64,000 nucleotides of DNA from Calamus simplicifolius. Taxonomy: Eukaryota > Streptophyta > Magnoliopsida > Arecales > Arecaceae. Location of the stretch: the NCBI GenBank assembly GCA_900491605.1, contig UESW01004424.1, positions 817,684 to 881,683 on the forward strand, in the 5' to 3' direction. Position numbers and translations under genes: made by a program. Position 1 is the stretch's first letter, and each line of letters begins with the position of its first letter. Positions 37,860 through 48,640 of the stretch are shown here, in pieces. Under the pieces are notes generated by a model, which saw only the letters and a list, made by a program, of their open reading frames with translations, was not told where the DNA came from and ran no database searches.

Positions 37860-39330
37860 AAATGAAAGGTCGAATTCTCCCAGCTTGACAGCCCATTTTG
37901 CTAGGCGACCCGAGGTGTCAGGTCGAGCCAAAATAGATCTGAGAGGCTGGTCTATAAGCACCACTATCGGGTGTGCCTGAAAATATGGTCAAAGGCGCTA
38001 AGCAGAGACGACCAAGGCAAAGACAATATTCTCCACTCGAGAATATTAGACCTCCACCTCGTGAAGCACCTTGCTAGTATAGCAAATAAGCCTCTGCACT
38101 CCATCTTAGTCGAGCCGGACTAGAACGGAGCTGACCGCCTCTGGGGTAGCAGCTAGATAGAGAAAGAGCTTCTCTCCCTCCTTAGGTTTCGATAGTAACG
38201 GTGGTGTAGAAAAGAACTCTTTTAATTCTTCAAAGGCTCTTTGGCAACTGTCAGTTCACTCGAAATTGTCAAGTTTGCGCAAGGTTTTTAAAAAAGGGCA
38301 AACACCTCTCCACCAATCTAGATAAGAATCAGCTCAGAGCAGCTATTCTTCCAGTGAGCCATTGTACTTCATTCTTATTGGCTAGCCGCTGCATACTAAG
38401 AATAGCCTAGATCTTCTCTGGATTTGCCTCGATTCCCTGCTGGATTACTAAGAAACCCAAAAATTTAACCGTAGTAACACCGAAGGCGCACTTATGGGGA
38501 TTAAGCTTGATCTGATGTTTTCAGAGATTGCCAAATGTTTCTTCCAAGTCAGCGACATGGTTGGCGATGCGGGTGCTCTTAGTCAGCATATCATCCACGT
38601 ATACCTCTATGTTGCGCCCGATCTGATCCTTGAAGGCCTTATTCATTAACCTCTAGTAAGTGGCTCCGGCGTTCTTCAATCCGAAGGGCATTACTTTGTA
38701 ACAGTAAATGCCTTTTTTCGTAATAAAAGAAGTATTTTCTTCATCTGTCGGATCCATCTTTATTTAGTTATACCCGGAGAAGGCATCCATGAAGCTAAGA
38801 AGCTCATGGCCGGAGGTGGAGTCCACCAGCTGGTCGATCCTTGGCAGAAAAAAACTGTCTTTGGGACACGCCTTGTTAAGATCAGTAAAGTCGATACAGA
38901 TTCACCAACTTCCACTTGCCTTCTAGACCATGACCACATTTGCCAACCAACTCGGATATTGGGCCTCTCGAATGTGGCCGGCAGCTAGTAATTTGTTGAC
39001 TTCTTCATCTATAGCCTTTTGCCGCTCAGGGGCGAAGATTCTCTTCTTTTGGCGAATGGGTCGACACTTGGCATCAATATTAAGTTTGTGAGTCATCACC
39101 TCTGAAGGGATGCGAGGCATGTCCGAGGCAAACCATACGAAAATATCTGAGTTAGCCCTCAAAAAGGCAAGAAGTTCATTTCTCATCTCCAAAGGAAGAA
39201 GTTCCCTGACTTGCACAATTTTTGCAGAATCGTCTCCCAGTGGGTAAGATAGCAGACGCTCAGCTGATTCTCCTCTCTTTTCAGACTCCCTGGGGTCGAA
39301 TAATACCGGGGTAGAGGGAGCCACCATCTC
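37860..39330 (-). pseudogene. Element 1 reverse transcriptase and first RNase H
   Basis: The open N-terminal part (39327-38923) has RRESEKR-like spacer text, DIFVWFASDMPRIPSEVMTH and FAPERQKAIDEEVNKLLAAG, the usual lead into the gypsy RT. The catalytic YVDDM is intact at 38581-38604 (VYVDDMLT). The RNase H part lies about 38230-37860. Several in-frame stops separate the blocks, so no full-length enzyme can be made from this copy. Confidence 0.82.
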
Positions 39331-39534
39331 CTAAGGGCTAGGGGCCATGTGATAGCATAACTGTATGAGGTTCTACTCCCCGTACATCTCTTCGATTCCT
39401 CGATCAGTAGGGAACCTCACCAGCCAATGCTTGGTGGATATGACCGCATCCAAAAGGTTTAAACATGGTCGACCGAGGATGGCATTGTAAGCCAACGATA
39501 CTCAGGCCACCAGAAACCTCATTAGGACTGTGCT

Positions 39535-39906
39535 TTAACAGGGTGGTGATCCCGCTATGACTAGTAATGTAATCTCACCCTCCACCTTGACAGAATCATC
39601 CGTGAAGCCGACGAGGGGTGTGGCCATAGGTGACAAAGAATCAGGGGACAGACCCATACGAACAAAAGCATCATAAGTAAGTATGTCTACTGAGCTTCCA
39701 CTATCTATAAGTATTCTTTTTACAGGATGTTTAGCGATCATCATGGAGACGATTACGCTATCATCATTTGAATGGCCCCTTCCCCCTAACACCCTTTCAA
39801 TATAGGGATTTACATCTTCTATCCCCTCATCCCCCTTGTCTTTTAGTGGATGAAGCTGCTTCCCATGAAAGTATGCCCACCGTCCGCTCCATTGGAGTGT
39901 TGTCAA
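39535..39906 (-). pseudogene. Element 1 aspartic protease
   Basis: The frame contains VIVSMMIAKHPVKRILIDSG followed by SSVDILTYDAFVRMGL. The DSG motif is the retroviral-type aspartic protease active site. Flanking spacer sequences match element 2 at 46226-46720. The frame ends at a stop shortly before the RT spacer, and the link to the upstream gag frame is broken. Confidence 0.82.
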
Positions 39907-41259
39907 TGCCGGCTTGAGCAGGTGGGGGCCCCATCAAAGGTGGGATGACCAAAGCTCCTTTCTTGATAAACTTTCCAAGGTAGCCCTGTTGAATGAGCTC
40001 TTCAATGGTACATTTCAAATTGTGGCATTCGTTAGTGTCGTGGCCGTAGTCTCTGTGGAAACGACGGTAGCGGCTTCGGTCGCAGACGACACCCACCCTC
40101 AGCAAAGGGGGGCGCTGGAGATAAGGCTCACCTTCAATTTTCATAAGAATATGAGATCTTGGGGTGAGGAGGGGTGTATAACTCCTTTCCTCAGTAAGCA
40201 AGTTCTGGCGCCGATTATCTGGCCGGCGCAGGGGTTTGGGCTTCTTAGGAGGAAATCTGCTTGGTACTTCTTAGGTCGGTTTCTTGCCGGCCACTCTGTC
40301 AGCATCCCTTCGGGTGTGGTCAGCCTCATCAGCGCGGATATACTTGTGCATCCGGTCCAGAAGCTCAGCATAGAAGCTAGGCGGTCTTTTATCCAGAGAA
40401 TAAGTGAAGCGAGAGGGACGGAGCCCCCGCTTCAAGGCCAAAGTGGCCACAGCATCATCTAAATGGTATACCTCAAGGGCCGCCGCCTTGAATTGAGCTA
40501 TGAAGTCTTTTAGTAACTCGCCTTCCTTTTGCTGTACAGAGAAGAGGCTATCCGCTACTCGAGGGATTTTGCGGCAGGCATCGAACTGTGCCAAAAAGGC
40601 CTTCTCCAACTGCTGAAAAGAGTCGATGCTGTGCAGGAGTAGCCTGGAGTACCAGGCACGGGCGGCCTTTCGGAGAGTAACAAAGAAGGCAATACATAGT
40701 AAGGCATCAGTGGCTCCTTGGACCTGCATAAGGGATTTATAACTTGTCAGATGGTCCAAAGGGTCTGTGGTACTATCATATGGGTCTAGTTGGGGGAGAC
40801 GGAACCGATGGGATATGCGCTCCTCCATGATTCGGCAGGTGAGAGGGGGGCACGAATCGTATTCCACCCCCGAATGATCATGAAGCTTTTGGCTAAGCTT
40901 CTCCAGGCGCCGGTTCTGCTCCTCCAAGCATCTCTCCATCCAGTCATTGATATCCTCATCTGCTAATTCGGATGATGAAGAGGCAGGATAACGAGGCTGG
41001 TGATGATATGAACCTCGGGGCTCCTTCCCTTGTCGGTGATCATAACCACCAGAGCGGAGAGTAGAAGACCGAGACCTCTTGAGGCTTTCCTGGCGATGGT
41101 GCATGGATGGAACTTGGTGATGGGGGCGTTCTTTTTGGGAGGACCTTCTGTGCGCTGACTGTTGACTAGTCGGGGTAGCAGTCTGCGGTGGTACAGAAAA
41201 TCCAGCTTGTTGATGAGCGGTGGTAGGTCACTGTTCTTGTAACTCACGGACCACCCCAA
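39830..41259 (-). pseudogene. Element 1 gag
   Basis: Three overlapping - strand frames make up gag: 41259-40963, 41104-40271 and 40201-39827. The middle one carries the plant retrotransposon gag core (LPQLDPYDSTTDPLDHLTSY, ARAWYSRLL, FLAQFDACRK, LLKDFIAQFKAAALEV, ATLALKRGL). The last has the nucleocapsid-type knuckle FHRDYGHDTNECHNLK, whose first Cys position is Arg. Gag packages the element RNA in virus-like particles. Two frame breaks show degradation. Confidence 0.82.
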
Positions 41260-41476
41260 TGAGGGCTTGGACCTATGGAGTGAGGTTAGCTAGCTGCTCA
41301 TGTGGGGTGGCCAATATTGATGGTGATGAATAAGTAGAAAAGTTGGCTTCTAATGGATCCGTCGGAAGGGGATGCCCCCTAGTGGAATCAGAAGAGGCTT
41401 CCTAAACATATGTTGGTTCCATCAAATCTTCCAGAAAAGACCTGAAGGAAGGCAAGCTTCTTCACGTGCCCGCCCC

Positions 41477-41495
41477 CCTTCTTGGCGCGCCAATC
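41477..41495 (-). other. Element 1 primer binding site
   Basis: Directly inside the 5' LTR the - strand reads TTGGCGCGCCAAGAAGG. It begins with TGGCGC, as many plant gypsy primer sites do, and resembles element 2 (TTGGCGCACCAGATAGG). I do not assign the tRNA. Confidence 0.65.
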
Positions 41496-42901
41496 TGTTG
41501 ATGCCCGGTCACTTTGAGCTGACATCCTTGAGCGTCGGTCGTCACTTTAGGGAAGTATAAGGGTTCCTCCTCCATCTTCCAAGCCTGCAAGAAGTCCCAC
41601 GGTTAGAGATTCCAGTGGGGATCCTCTGACGCTCAAGTTAGTAACCAGGAACACAGCAGTAATCTAGAAAAAGTGGTATGTGATAAAGAAGTGGATTATT
41701 TTTTAGGATTCAGAAAAAATCCCCTTTCTGTTTGCTCTTACCCCCCTTTTATTGGCATCTCCCTTTGCTAAGGTCCGTACATCATGATGTATTAGCCTTC
41801 TTACAGATAGAATGTCAGAGCCGGTCAGATTGGATCTGCATCCATTGTTCCGACATCATCAATGTTTTTCCAGAATAATCAGCTTTTACTGCTTATTTAG
41901 CTAGAGTCATTAAATTTTATTGATGATGTTTTGGGCCTTAGTGCCTTTCTGACTCGAAGTGATTGGTACTTTATGGCAAGTAATTGCCTTTTGATGCTTA
42001 CTTAGCCAGAGCCATTAAATTCTGCTAATGACTTTTTGGGCCTTAGTGGCTTCCTTGACTCGAAGTGATTGGTACTTTATGGCAGGTAATCACCTTTTTA
42101 TGCTTATTTAGCCAGAGCCATTAAATTATGCTACTGACTTTTTGGGCTTTAGTGGCTTCTCTGACTTGAAGTGATTGGTACTTTATGGCAGATAATCGCC
42201 TTTTGATGCTTACTTAGCGAGAGCCATTAAATTCTGCTAATGACTTTTTGAGCTGGAATCCTTTGAGGATGACATCAAAATTGACATGCCTTATCTTGTG
42301 AAATCCGAGAGATTATGGAATGGCGAACCTTGCCTGGGGGTCGGTTGCTATCGAGGCCGCCTAAGGCCCACTCTGGGGCCGTCTAGGGGCTGATTGCTAT
42401 TGAGGCCGCCTAGGATCAGCCCTGGGGCCACCTAGTGGCCAATCGCTATTGGGGCCGTCTAGGGCCAGCCCTGGGGCCGCCTAGTGGCCGATCGCTATCG
42501 AGGCCGCCTAGGGCCAGCCCTGGGGCCGCCTAGGGCTAGATCATTATCGGGGCTGCCTAGGGCCAGCCCTGGTGCCGCTTAGGGGCCGATCGCTATCGGG
42601 GCCGCCTAGGGTCAGCCCTGGTGCCGCCTAGGGGCCGATTGCTATCGAGGCCGCCTAGGGCCAGTCCTGGGGCCGCCTAAGGACCAATCGCTATCGTGGC
42701 CGCCTAGGGCCAGTCCTGGGGCCGCCTAGGGGCCGATCGCTATCGGGGCTGCCTAGGGCCAGCCCTGGGGCCGCCTAGGGACCGATCGCTATAGGGCCAG
42801 TCCTGGGGCCGATCGCTATCGGGGCCGCCTAGGGCCAGCCCTGGGGCCGCCTAGGGACCGATCGCTATGGTATTACCATGTAGTTTTTACTAGCCACATC
42901 A
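41496..42901 (-). repeat. Element 1, 5' LTR
   Basis: It has the same borders as the partner LTR but is about 250 bp longer. It keeps about 52 bp lost from the other copy, and its GC-rich ~48-bp array (about 42335-42870) has about eleven copies against about seven. A possible TATA-type element on the - strand is CCAATAAAAGGGGGG near 41742-41756. Confidence 0.92.
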
Positions 42902-42906
42902 ATAGG

Positions 42907-43723
42907 CTTAGCCTATTGTATGGCTTTTTTAATGCAATTTAGGTAGGCTCATAGTTTGGTTCAGGAGACCCAAACCAGAATTAGGTGCTGGTTAATCAAT
43001 GATGGGGAAAATAACCCTATACATTCAATTTCTGAATCTATTTAGAAGGAGCTTAAGCAACTAGCTTTACCTTATAGGTTGATTCCATAGCTTGAGCTGA
43101 ACCCCAGAAAGTTCTCTGGTTCAAATCAGCTGAAGCAGAGGCTAAACCACATGCAGTCTTATGAATCCCACTCATCTTAATTAGAATTAATCTGAATAAC
43201 TGCCTTGAACTGGAACCATATTAGGTTCAAACCAGTGAACCAAATTGTATTCTTAGCACTAAATCAGTGAACCAGTCACCTATTTGATCCAAACTACTAA
43301 ACCAAGAACATTAATTAGAGTCAATTGAGTCTGGTTCATTGAACCAGAACCCAATTCAAGGTGAATCAGTGAACCAGTTTGCTGAATTAATATTAGTTGA
43401 TGTGGGTTTGAGTGAATTTATGATGGCTTTAGTTTGATTAAACCCTAGTTAAGGGAATTAGTAACCTATTTAGGCTACAGTTGACCTAATTAAAATAACC
43501 AAAAGTTAATTAAGGCTTATTAAATTCATGATAAACTTAGATTGGAGGTTATTAATTTAATTAAGAATTGATTTAACCTTAAACTAAGTTTACTTAAGCT
43601 TAAGCTTAGATAGTAATTTAAGCAAGCTTAACAGGAATACTTTTATAATTTTATTTAAATTCATAGTAACAGTAATATTAGAAAATAAATAACTCTTAAA
43701 TAAAGATAGTTAAGTATGGGTTA
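42907..43723. other. AT-rich spacer between the two elements, no gene
   Basis: No coding frame is recognised. The stretch repeats short motifs such as CAGTGAACCA (for example near 43236 and 43372) and turns very AT-rich to the right. It may be old repeat DNA into which the two elements inserted. Confidence 0.45.
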
Positions 43724-43728
43724 GTAAT

Positions 43729-44553
43729 TGATGTAGCTGATCAAGCCACGTTAGGGCTAACGGACCAAGTGACTGATGGAGCCAGGGTTGGATGGACCAA
43801 GTCGACACCAAGAGACTCCAAGGCTCCCCTCGGCCTCGGCACCGAGGGACTCTAGAGTCCTCCTCCACCTTGGCACCGAGGGACTTCAGAGTCACTTTCG
43901 ACCTCGGCACCGAGGGACTTCAGAGTCCCCCTCTGTCTTGGCACCAAGACCGACCCCAGAGTCAACCTCCAGCTCCAACTCTATAGTCGACCCATAGCGG
44001 CCCCCACGTGATCCGCCTAACACCCATGGCCGCCATGCAACCCATCTACCACCTGCAACTGCACATGGCCCCCACGACCACTGCCAATTACGACGCACGC
44101 TCAACAAGACAAGACAAGACCTGCCAATCGCCTGCGATGCTATGCTAGACGAAGGGATGGAAGGCTGCCCCTGACAAGCTCAGGGATAGTTGCGACATGT
44201 CCCTATTAGCCTATCGCCTACCCTCTGCTAGGCGATGTCGTCTTGGAATCAATAACCTTCCAAAAGAGGATACGAGGGACTCCTGAACAGGTATAAGAAC
44301 CTTCGCTCATAACGAGAGAAGGGATCCAAACTCCAAGTTTTTGGCTTAGTCTTTTAGTCCATTACTCCTAACCATTTTTCGAGTTACTTACTTGAGCGTC
44401 GAAGGGTCCTCAACGAAGCAACTGGTCCCCGAGGACTTTCTTACATGATTCCTGCTTGGAAAGGAGGCGTTTGAAGATTCCTAGACCCATCCTCACCGTT
44501 CTTTGGATCCTCACTCTAGCTCGACGTCCGAGAAAAATGATTTGGTAGCAACA
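43729..44553 (+). repeat. Element 2, 5' LTR
   Basis: It runs from TGATGTAGCTGATCAAG to GGTAGCAACA. Between about 43800 and 43970 it holds direct repeats of roughly 38 bp, each with the perfect inverted repeat CTCGG-CA-CCGAG or a variant. A TATA-like GGTATAAGAACC at 44290-44301 is a plausible core promoter. Confidence 0.9.
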
Positions 44554-44555
44554 TA

Positions 44556-44575
44556 TTGGCGCACCAGATAGGAGG
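44556..44575 (+). other. Element 2 primer binding site
   Basis: Two bases after the LTR the sequence TTGGCGCACCAGATAGG starts. Its position and TGGCGC core match a tRNA primer site. I cannot name the tRNA with confidence. Confidence 0.65.
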
Positions 44576-44650
44576 AGAGCGGAGGATGAGGAGACAAAAA
44601 GCTTCCAAAACAACCAACTACAGACCTCCACTCCCCTGAGAAATAGAGAG

Positions 44651-46130
44651 ATGGTGGTGACACGCACCCGAAAGATTTCCACCAGCCACGCTGGGGGGCA
44701 TGGTCAAAGGCCTGAGCAGCAGAAGATCAGTCTCCTTGCTCCCCAGGCCAACCTCCCCACTTTGCCTTCGCCACCACCTTAGGATGACTGAATCCCTGTC
44801 CTCACCCTACAAGTCTAGTCACTTGTGGCAGCGGTTCATGAGCTGCAACAACAGCTAGTGACCGCGCAGCAATATCCAAGGTTACCCTCGCCGGACGCGG
44901 GGGCTGGCCAGCCCAGTCGGCAATCCACCCGTGAAAGACCCTCTTAGAGGGGATCTCCCCACCATCGCATCTCGCCCAGGCATCACGCTGGGAGGTCTCT
45001 AAGAGGCCTCGATCAGCTTTCGGCCATTCTGACGGCTCCCCTAAACGATGGCATGGGAGGGAGACCACGCGAAGGCATCACCATTGGCATTGCCCCTCCC
45101 CATCCTCGGAGTCTTCAAGGGAGGGGTCCTTTGACGGTTGGATCGCTTGCCGGGCCGAGCGACGGTTGGACGAATACAACCAGCAGTTGAAGGAGCTCAG
45201 GCGCAGGATCACTAACCAGCCAGAGGCGAACTACGATAGCCGCCCCCTGCTATCCCGCTGTATTATGGAGGAGCTGATCTTGAACCAGTTCCATCTCCCC
45301 CAGCTAGACCCTTATGATGGCACCATCGATCCCCTAGACCATTTGGAAAGCTATAAGGTCCTTATGCAGGTTCAGGGGGCGACCGACTTCCTCCTCTATA
45401 TCGCTTTTTTTGCCACCCTTAGGAAACTGCACACGCTTGATACTCCCGTTTATCATCACGCAGTATCAATTCCTTTCGATAGCTGAAGAGGGCCTTCCTG
45501 ATGCACTTCAACGCATGCATGAAGATCTTTCGGGTGGCCGATAGCTTGTTCATCATTCGGCAGAAAGGTGGTGAGTCACTGAGGGACTTCATGGCCCGGT
45601 TCAAGGAGGCTGCACTCGAAGTCTATAACCTCGATGACTCTTTAGCTACTCTAGCCTTGAAGCGAGGGCTCTGCCCCTTCCGTTTTGCTTACTCCCTCAA
45701 CAAGAAGCACTCCAGTTCTTACACCGAGTTGCTGAGCCGTGCACAGAAGTATATCCGCGCTGATGAGGCAGACTCTTCCCGGAGAGAAGCTGATGAGGGA
45801 CCCAGCAAGAAGCAGACCCATTAGGAGCTTGGTGGAACTCACCCCAGGAGGCCCGAGCCTCCCCGTTGATTAGACAACTGGCCTTGGACTTTCACCCCCA
45901 AAGAGGAACACTTCACCCCTCTGTTTGCCCTGATATCCCACATCCTAATGGAGATCGACGGCAAGTCCTATCTCAAGCGTTCCATCCCCATAAAACCAGG
46001 ACCCCCTCGTGACAAGAATCTCTACTTCTGTTTCCAATGGGATCATAGTCACGATACAGCGGACTATTGTCAGTTGAAGAAGGCGATTGAGGACCTCATT
46101 CAATGGGGTTATCTAGAAAAGTTTATCTAG
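44651..46130 (+). pseudogene. Element 2 gag
   Basis: A probable start ATG at 44651 opens MVVTRTRKISTSHAGG. The gag core follows in two frames, 45166-45486 (LPQLDPYDGTIDPLDHLESY) and 45501-45824 (FRVADSLFIIRQKGGESLRD, LATLALKRGL), then the knuckle region 45948-46130 (YFCFQWDHSHDTADYCQLKK) with its Cys/His pattern largely kept. Stops between the blocks (for example at 44780 and 45484) show it cannot yield a full protein. Confidence 0.8.
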
Positions 46131-46225
46131 AGGAAGAAACCAGCCGCACCAAGCCCATCGGCACCTTCGCCTACCCAGGCCAGAGTCGACAATACCCCAA
46201 CTGAGAAGATGGTGGCCATGATTTT

Positions 46226-46720
46226 TTGAGGGGCAAGCGGTACTACCAAGAGGCCATGGGGGGTGAGGGAGTAGATACTGTGATCCCCTTCTTTAAAGGG
46301 GACTTAGAGGGGGTTGACAATCCTAATGATGACAGTGTCATCGTGTCTATGATGATCATGAAACACCCTGTAAAAAGAATCCTTGCTGACAGTGGAAGTT
46401 CCATAGACATTCTTGCTTATGATGCCTTTGTTCGGATGAGCTTGTCTCTTAGTTCTCTCCGGTCTGTGACTATGCCCCTGATGGGCTTTACCAAAGATTC
46501 CATGAAGGTGGAGAAAGAAATCACTTTCCCAGTCACGGTTGGGACACGGCCATGCCAGAGCACGGTTTTCATGATGTTTCTAGTTATCCAAGTCCCCCTG
46601 GCCTTCAATGCCATCCTTGGATGGCCCGGTTTGAACCTCTTGGACACCATCATTTCTACCAAGAGGCTGCTCGTAAGGTTTTCCATCTGTGAAGGGGTCG
46701 GGGAGATGCGTGGGGAGTGA
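46226..46720 (+). pseudogene. Element 2 aspartic protease
   Basis: The frame contains VIVSMMIMKHPVKRILADSG followed by SSIDILAYDAF, the aspartic protease active-site region. YDAFVRMSL and a C-terminal NAILGWPGLNLLD flap-side segment follow. This is the longest uninterrupted early pol block in the element. It is cut from the RT that follows by stops near 46718-46760. Confidence 0.82.
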
Positions 46721-46759
46721 AGCCTGATGCCACTCTGTTATCACATGGCTCCTAGTCCC

Positions 46760-48350
46760 TAGGAAATAGTCACTTCACCGATGTCAGAGCTCCTCGATCC
46801 TAGAGACTCGAAGAGAAGGGCAGAGCCGGTTGAGCACTTGCTGACCTTCCCGCTAGGGGAGGACTCGACGAAGACGGTCTGAGTCGGGGCACTTCTCCCT
46901 GAGGAGGCGAGAGACGAGAGACTGGCTCCTTGCCTTCCTATGGACCAACTCAGACATCTTCGTTTGGTCGGTGTCAGATATGCCAAACATACCGACGGAG
47001 GTGATCACCCACAAGCTTAATATCGACCCAGGGTGTCGGCTAGTCTGACAGAAGAAGAGAAGCTTTGCTCCCAAGCGGCAGAGGGCCATTGATGAGGAGG
47101 TCTGCAAGCTAATTGCCGTCAGCCACATCCGGGAGGCATACTATCCGGACTGGCCGACTAATGTGGTAATGGTTCGTAAGGCCAACGGAAGCTAAAGAAT
47201 GTGCGTCGACTTCATCAACCTCAATAAGGCATGCCCCAAAGACAGCTTTCCGCTGTCCAAAATCGATCAATTGGTGGATGCCACATCTGGCCACAAGACC
47301 TTTAGCTTCATGGATGCCTTCTAGGGATACAACCAAATCAAGATGGACTCGGCGAATGAGGAGGCTACTTCCTTTGTAACCGAGAAGGGCGTCTATTGTT
47401 ACAAGGTAATTCTCTTCGGACTAAAGAATGCAGGGGCTACATACAAAAGGCTGATGAATAAAGTCTTCGAGGATCAAATCAAGTGCAACATGGAGGTGTA
47501 CGTGGACCACATGCTTACCAAAAGCATCCACACCGATGACCATGTTGCTAACCTGGCAGAGACTTTTGGTAACCTCCGCCACTACCAGATGAGGCTAAAC
47601 CCATGGAAATGTACCTTTAGAGTCATGGCGGACAAGTTCCTGGGTTTTATGGTGACACAGCAGGGAATCGAAGCTAATCCAGAGAAGATCAATGCCATCA
47701 TCGATATGAGACCTCTGGCTAATAAGAAGGAAGTACAGTGGCTTACTGAGAAAGTGGCAGCCCTAAGTTGCTTCCTATCAAAGTCGGCAGAAAGATGCCT
47801 GCCCTTCTTCAAAGCTCTGCACAAGGTCAACGGCTTTGAGTGGATGGAGAAGTGCCAAAGATCCTTTAAAGGATTGAAGGAGTTCCTCTTGACCCTGCCG
47901 CAGCTGTCCAAGCCAAGGGAGGGGAAGGAACTCTTCCTTTACCTCGCGGAATCCCCCGAGGCGGTCAGCTCTGTGCTTATTTGTGTTGACGCCGGCAGGA
48001 CGCGGAGGCCCATCTACTACACCAGCAAAGTGCTTCACGATGAGGAGACCAAATATTTCAAAACTAAAAAAATTATTTTTGCTCTGATCGTCTTCGCTCA
48101 ATGTCTCAGGCCTTACTTCCAAGCCCATCTAATTGTGGTACTCACGGATCAACTGCTTAGGGCAATTTTGTCCCGTCCCGACACCTCTTGTCGGCTGGCA
48201 AAGTGGACCATCAAGCTTGGGGAGTTCGATCTGTTGTTCCGACCGAGGTTGGCCATGAAGTCTCAGGTCTTGACAAACTTCTTGGTCGAGTGCACCAAAT
48301 CGAAGAGCAGTCGAAGGGGCCCCACATGGTGCCCTCGGACACTACGTTAG
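46760..48350 (+). pseudogene. Element 2 reverse transcriptase and first RNase H
   Basis: The N-terminal RT part (about 46760-47340) is readable only across several stops and frame changes. From 47343 a 335-codon frame stays open: FVTEKGVYCYKVILFGLKNA, EVYVDHMLTKSIH, GFMVTQQGIEANPEKI, then the RNase H connection and core (VDAGRTRRPIYYTSKVLHD). The catalytic YVDD motif reads YVDH (His codon at 47508-47510), removing an essential Asp. Such a copy would have no polymerase activity. Confidence 0.85.
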
Positions 48351-48352
48351 AG

Positions 48353-48640
48353 AAGGGTCGAAAAGACTGGATTCTCCATGTGGACGGTGCATCGAATTCC
48401 CAAAGGAGCGGGGCAGGCCTCATCCTCACGAGTCCGAAGGGGATAATGGTGGAGTATGCCCTTTAGTTCCTTTTTTTAGCCATTAATAACCAGACCGAGT
48501 ATGAAGCTTTGCTGGCAGGAATAAAGCTAGCTAGGAAATTCAAAGTAAGGTGCCTCAGAGCCTTCATCGACTCCCAACTCATCTCTGGACAAGTCGCTAG
48601 GGAATACGAGGTCTGAAACCCCATCATGTCCCGCAATCTG
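48353..48640 (+). pseudogene. Element 2 second RNase H domain (Tat-type)
   Basis: DWILHVDGASNSQRSGAGLI is followed, after a stop at 48464-48466, by INNQTEYEALLAGIKLARKF and FIDSQLISGQVAREYEV. The Asp, Glu and Asp of the RNase H active site are visible across the stop. It matches the element 1 domain at 37450-37830. Confidence 0.78.

Larger units (their letters stand above)
29030..42901 (-). mobile_element. Element 1: complete Tat-lineage Ty3/gypsy retrotransposon, 13.9 kb
   Basis: Both ends carry related LTRs (29030-30183 and 41496-42901), and the element is flanked by a perfect 5-bp duplication ATAGG (29025-29029 and 42902-42906). Gag-pol lies on the - strand, so the right LTR is the 5' LTR. 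Order on the - strand is PBS, gag, protease, RT-RNase H, second RNase H, integrase, a 137-bp tandem array, an antisense accessory ORF, the polypurine tract and the 3' LTR. The second RNase H and an antisense accessory ORF are known for the plant Tat lineage (for example Grande-like elements). Pol is interrupted by stops. By eye the non-repetitive parts of the two LTRs differ at about 5-6 % of positions. Confidence 0.93.
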
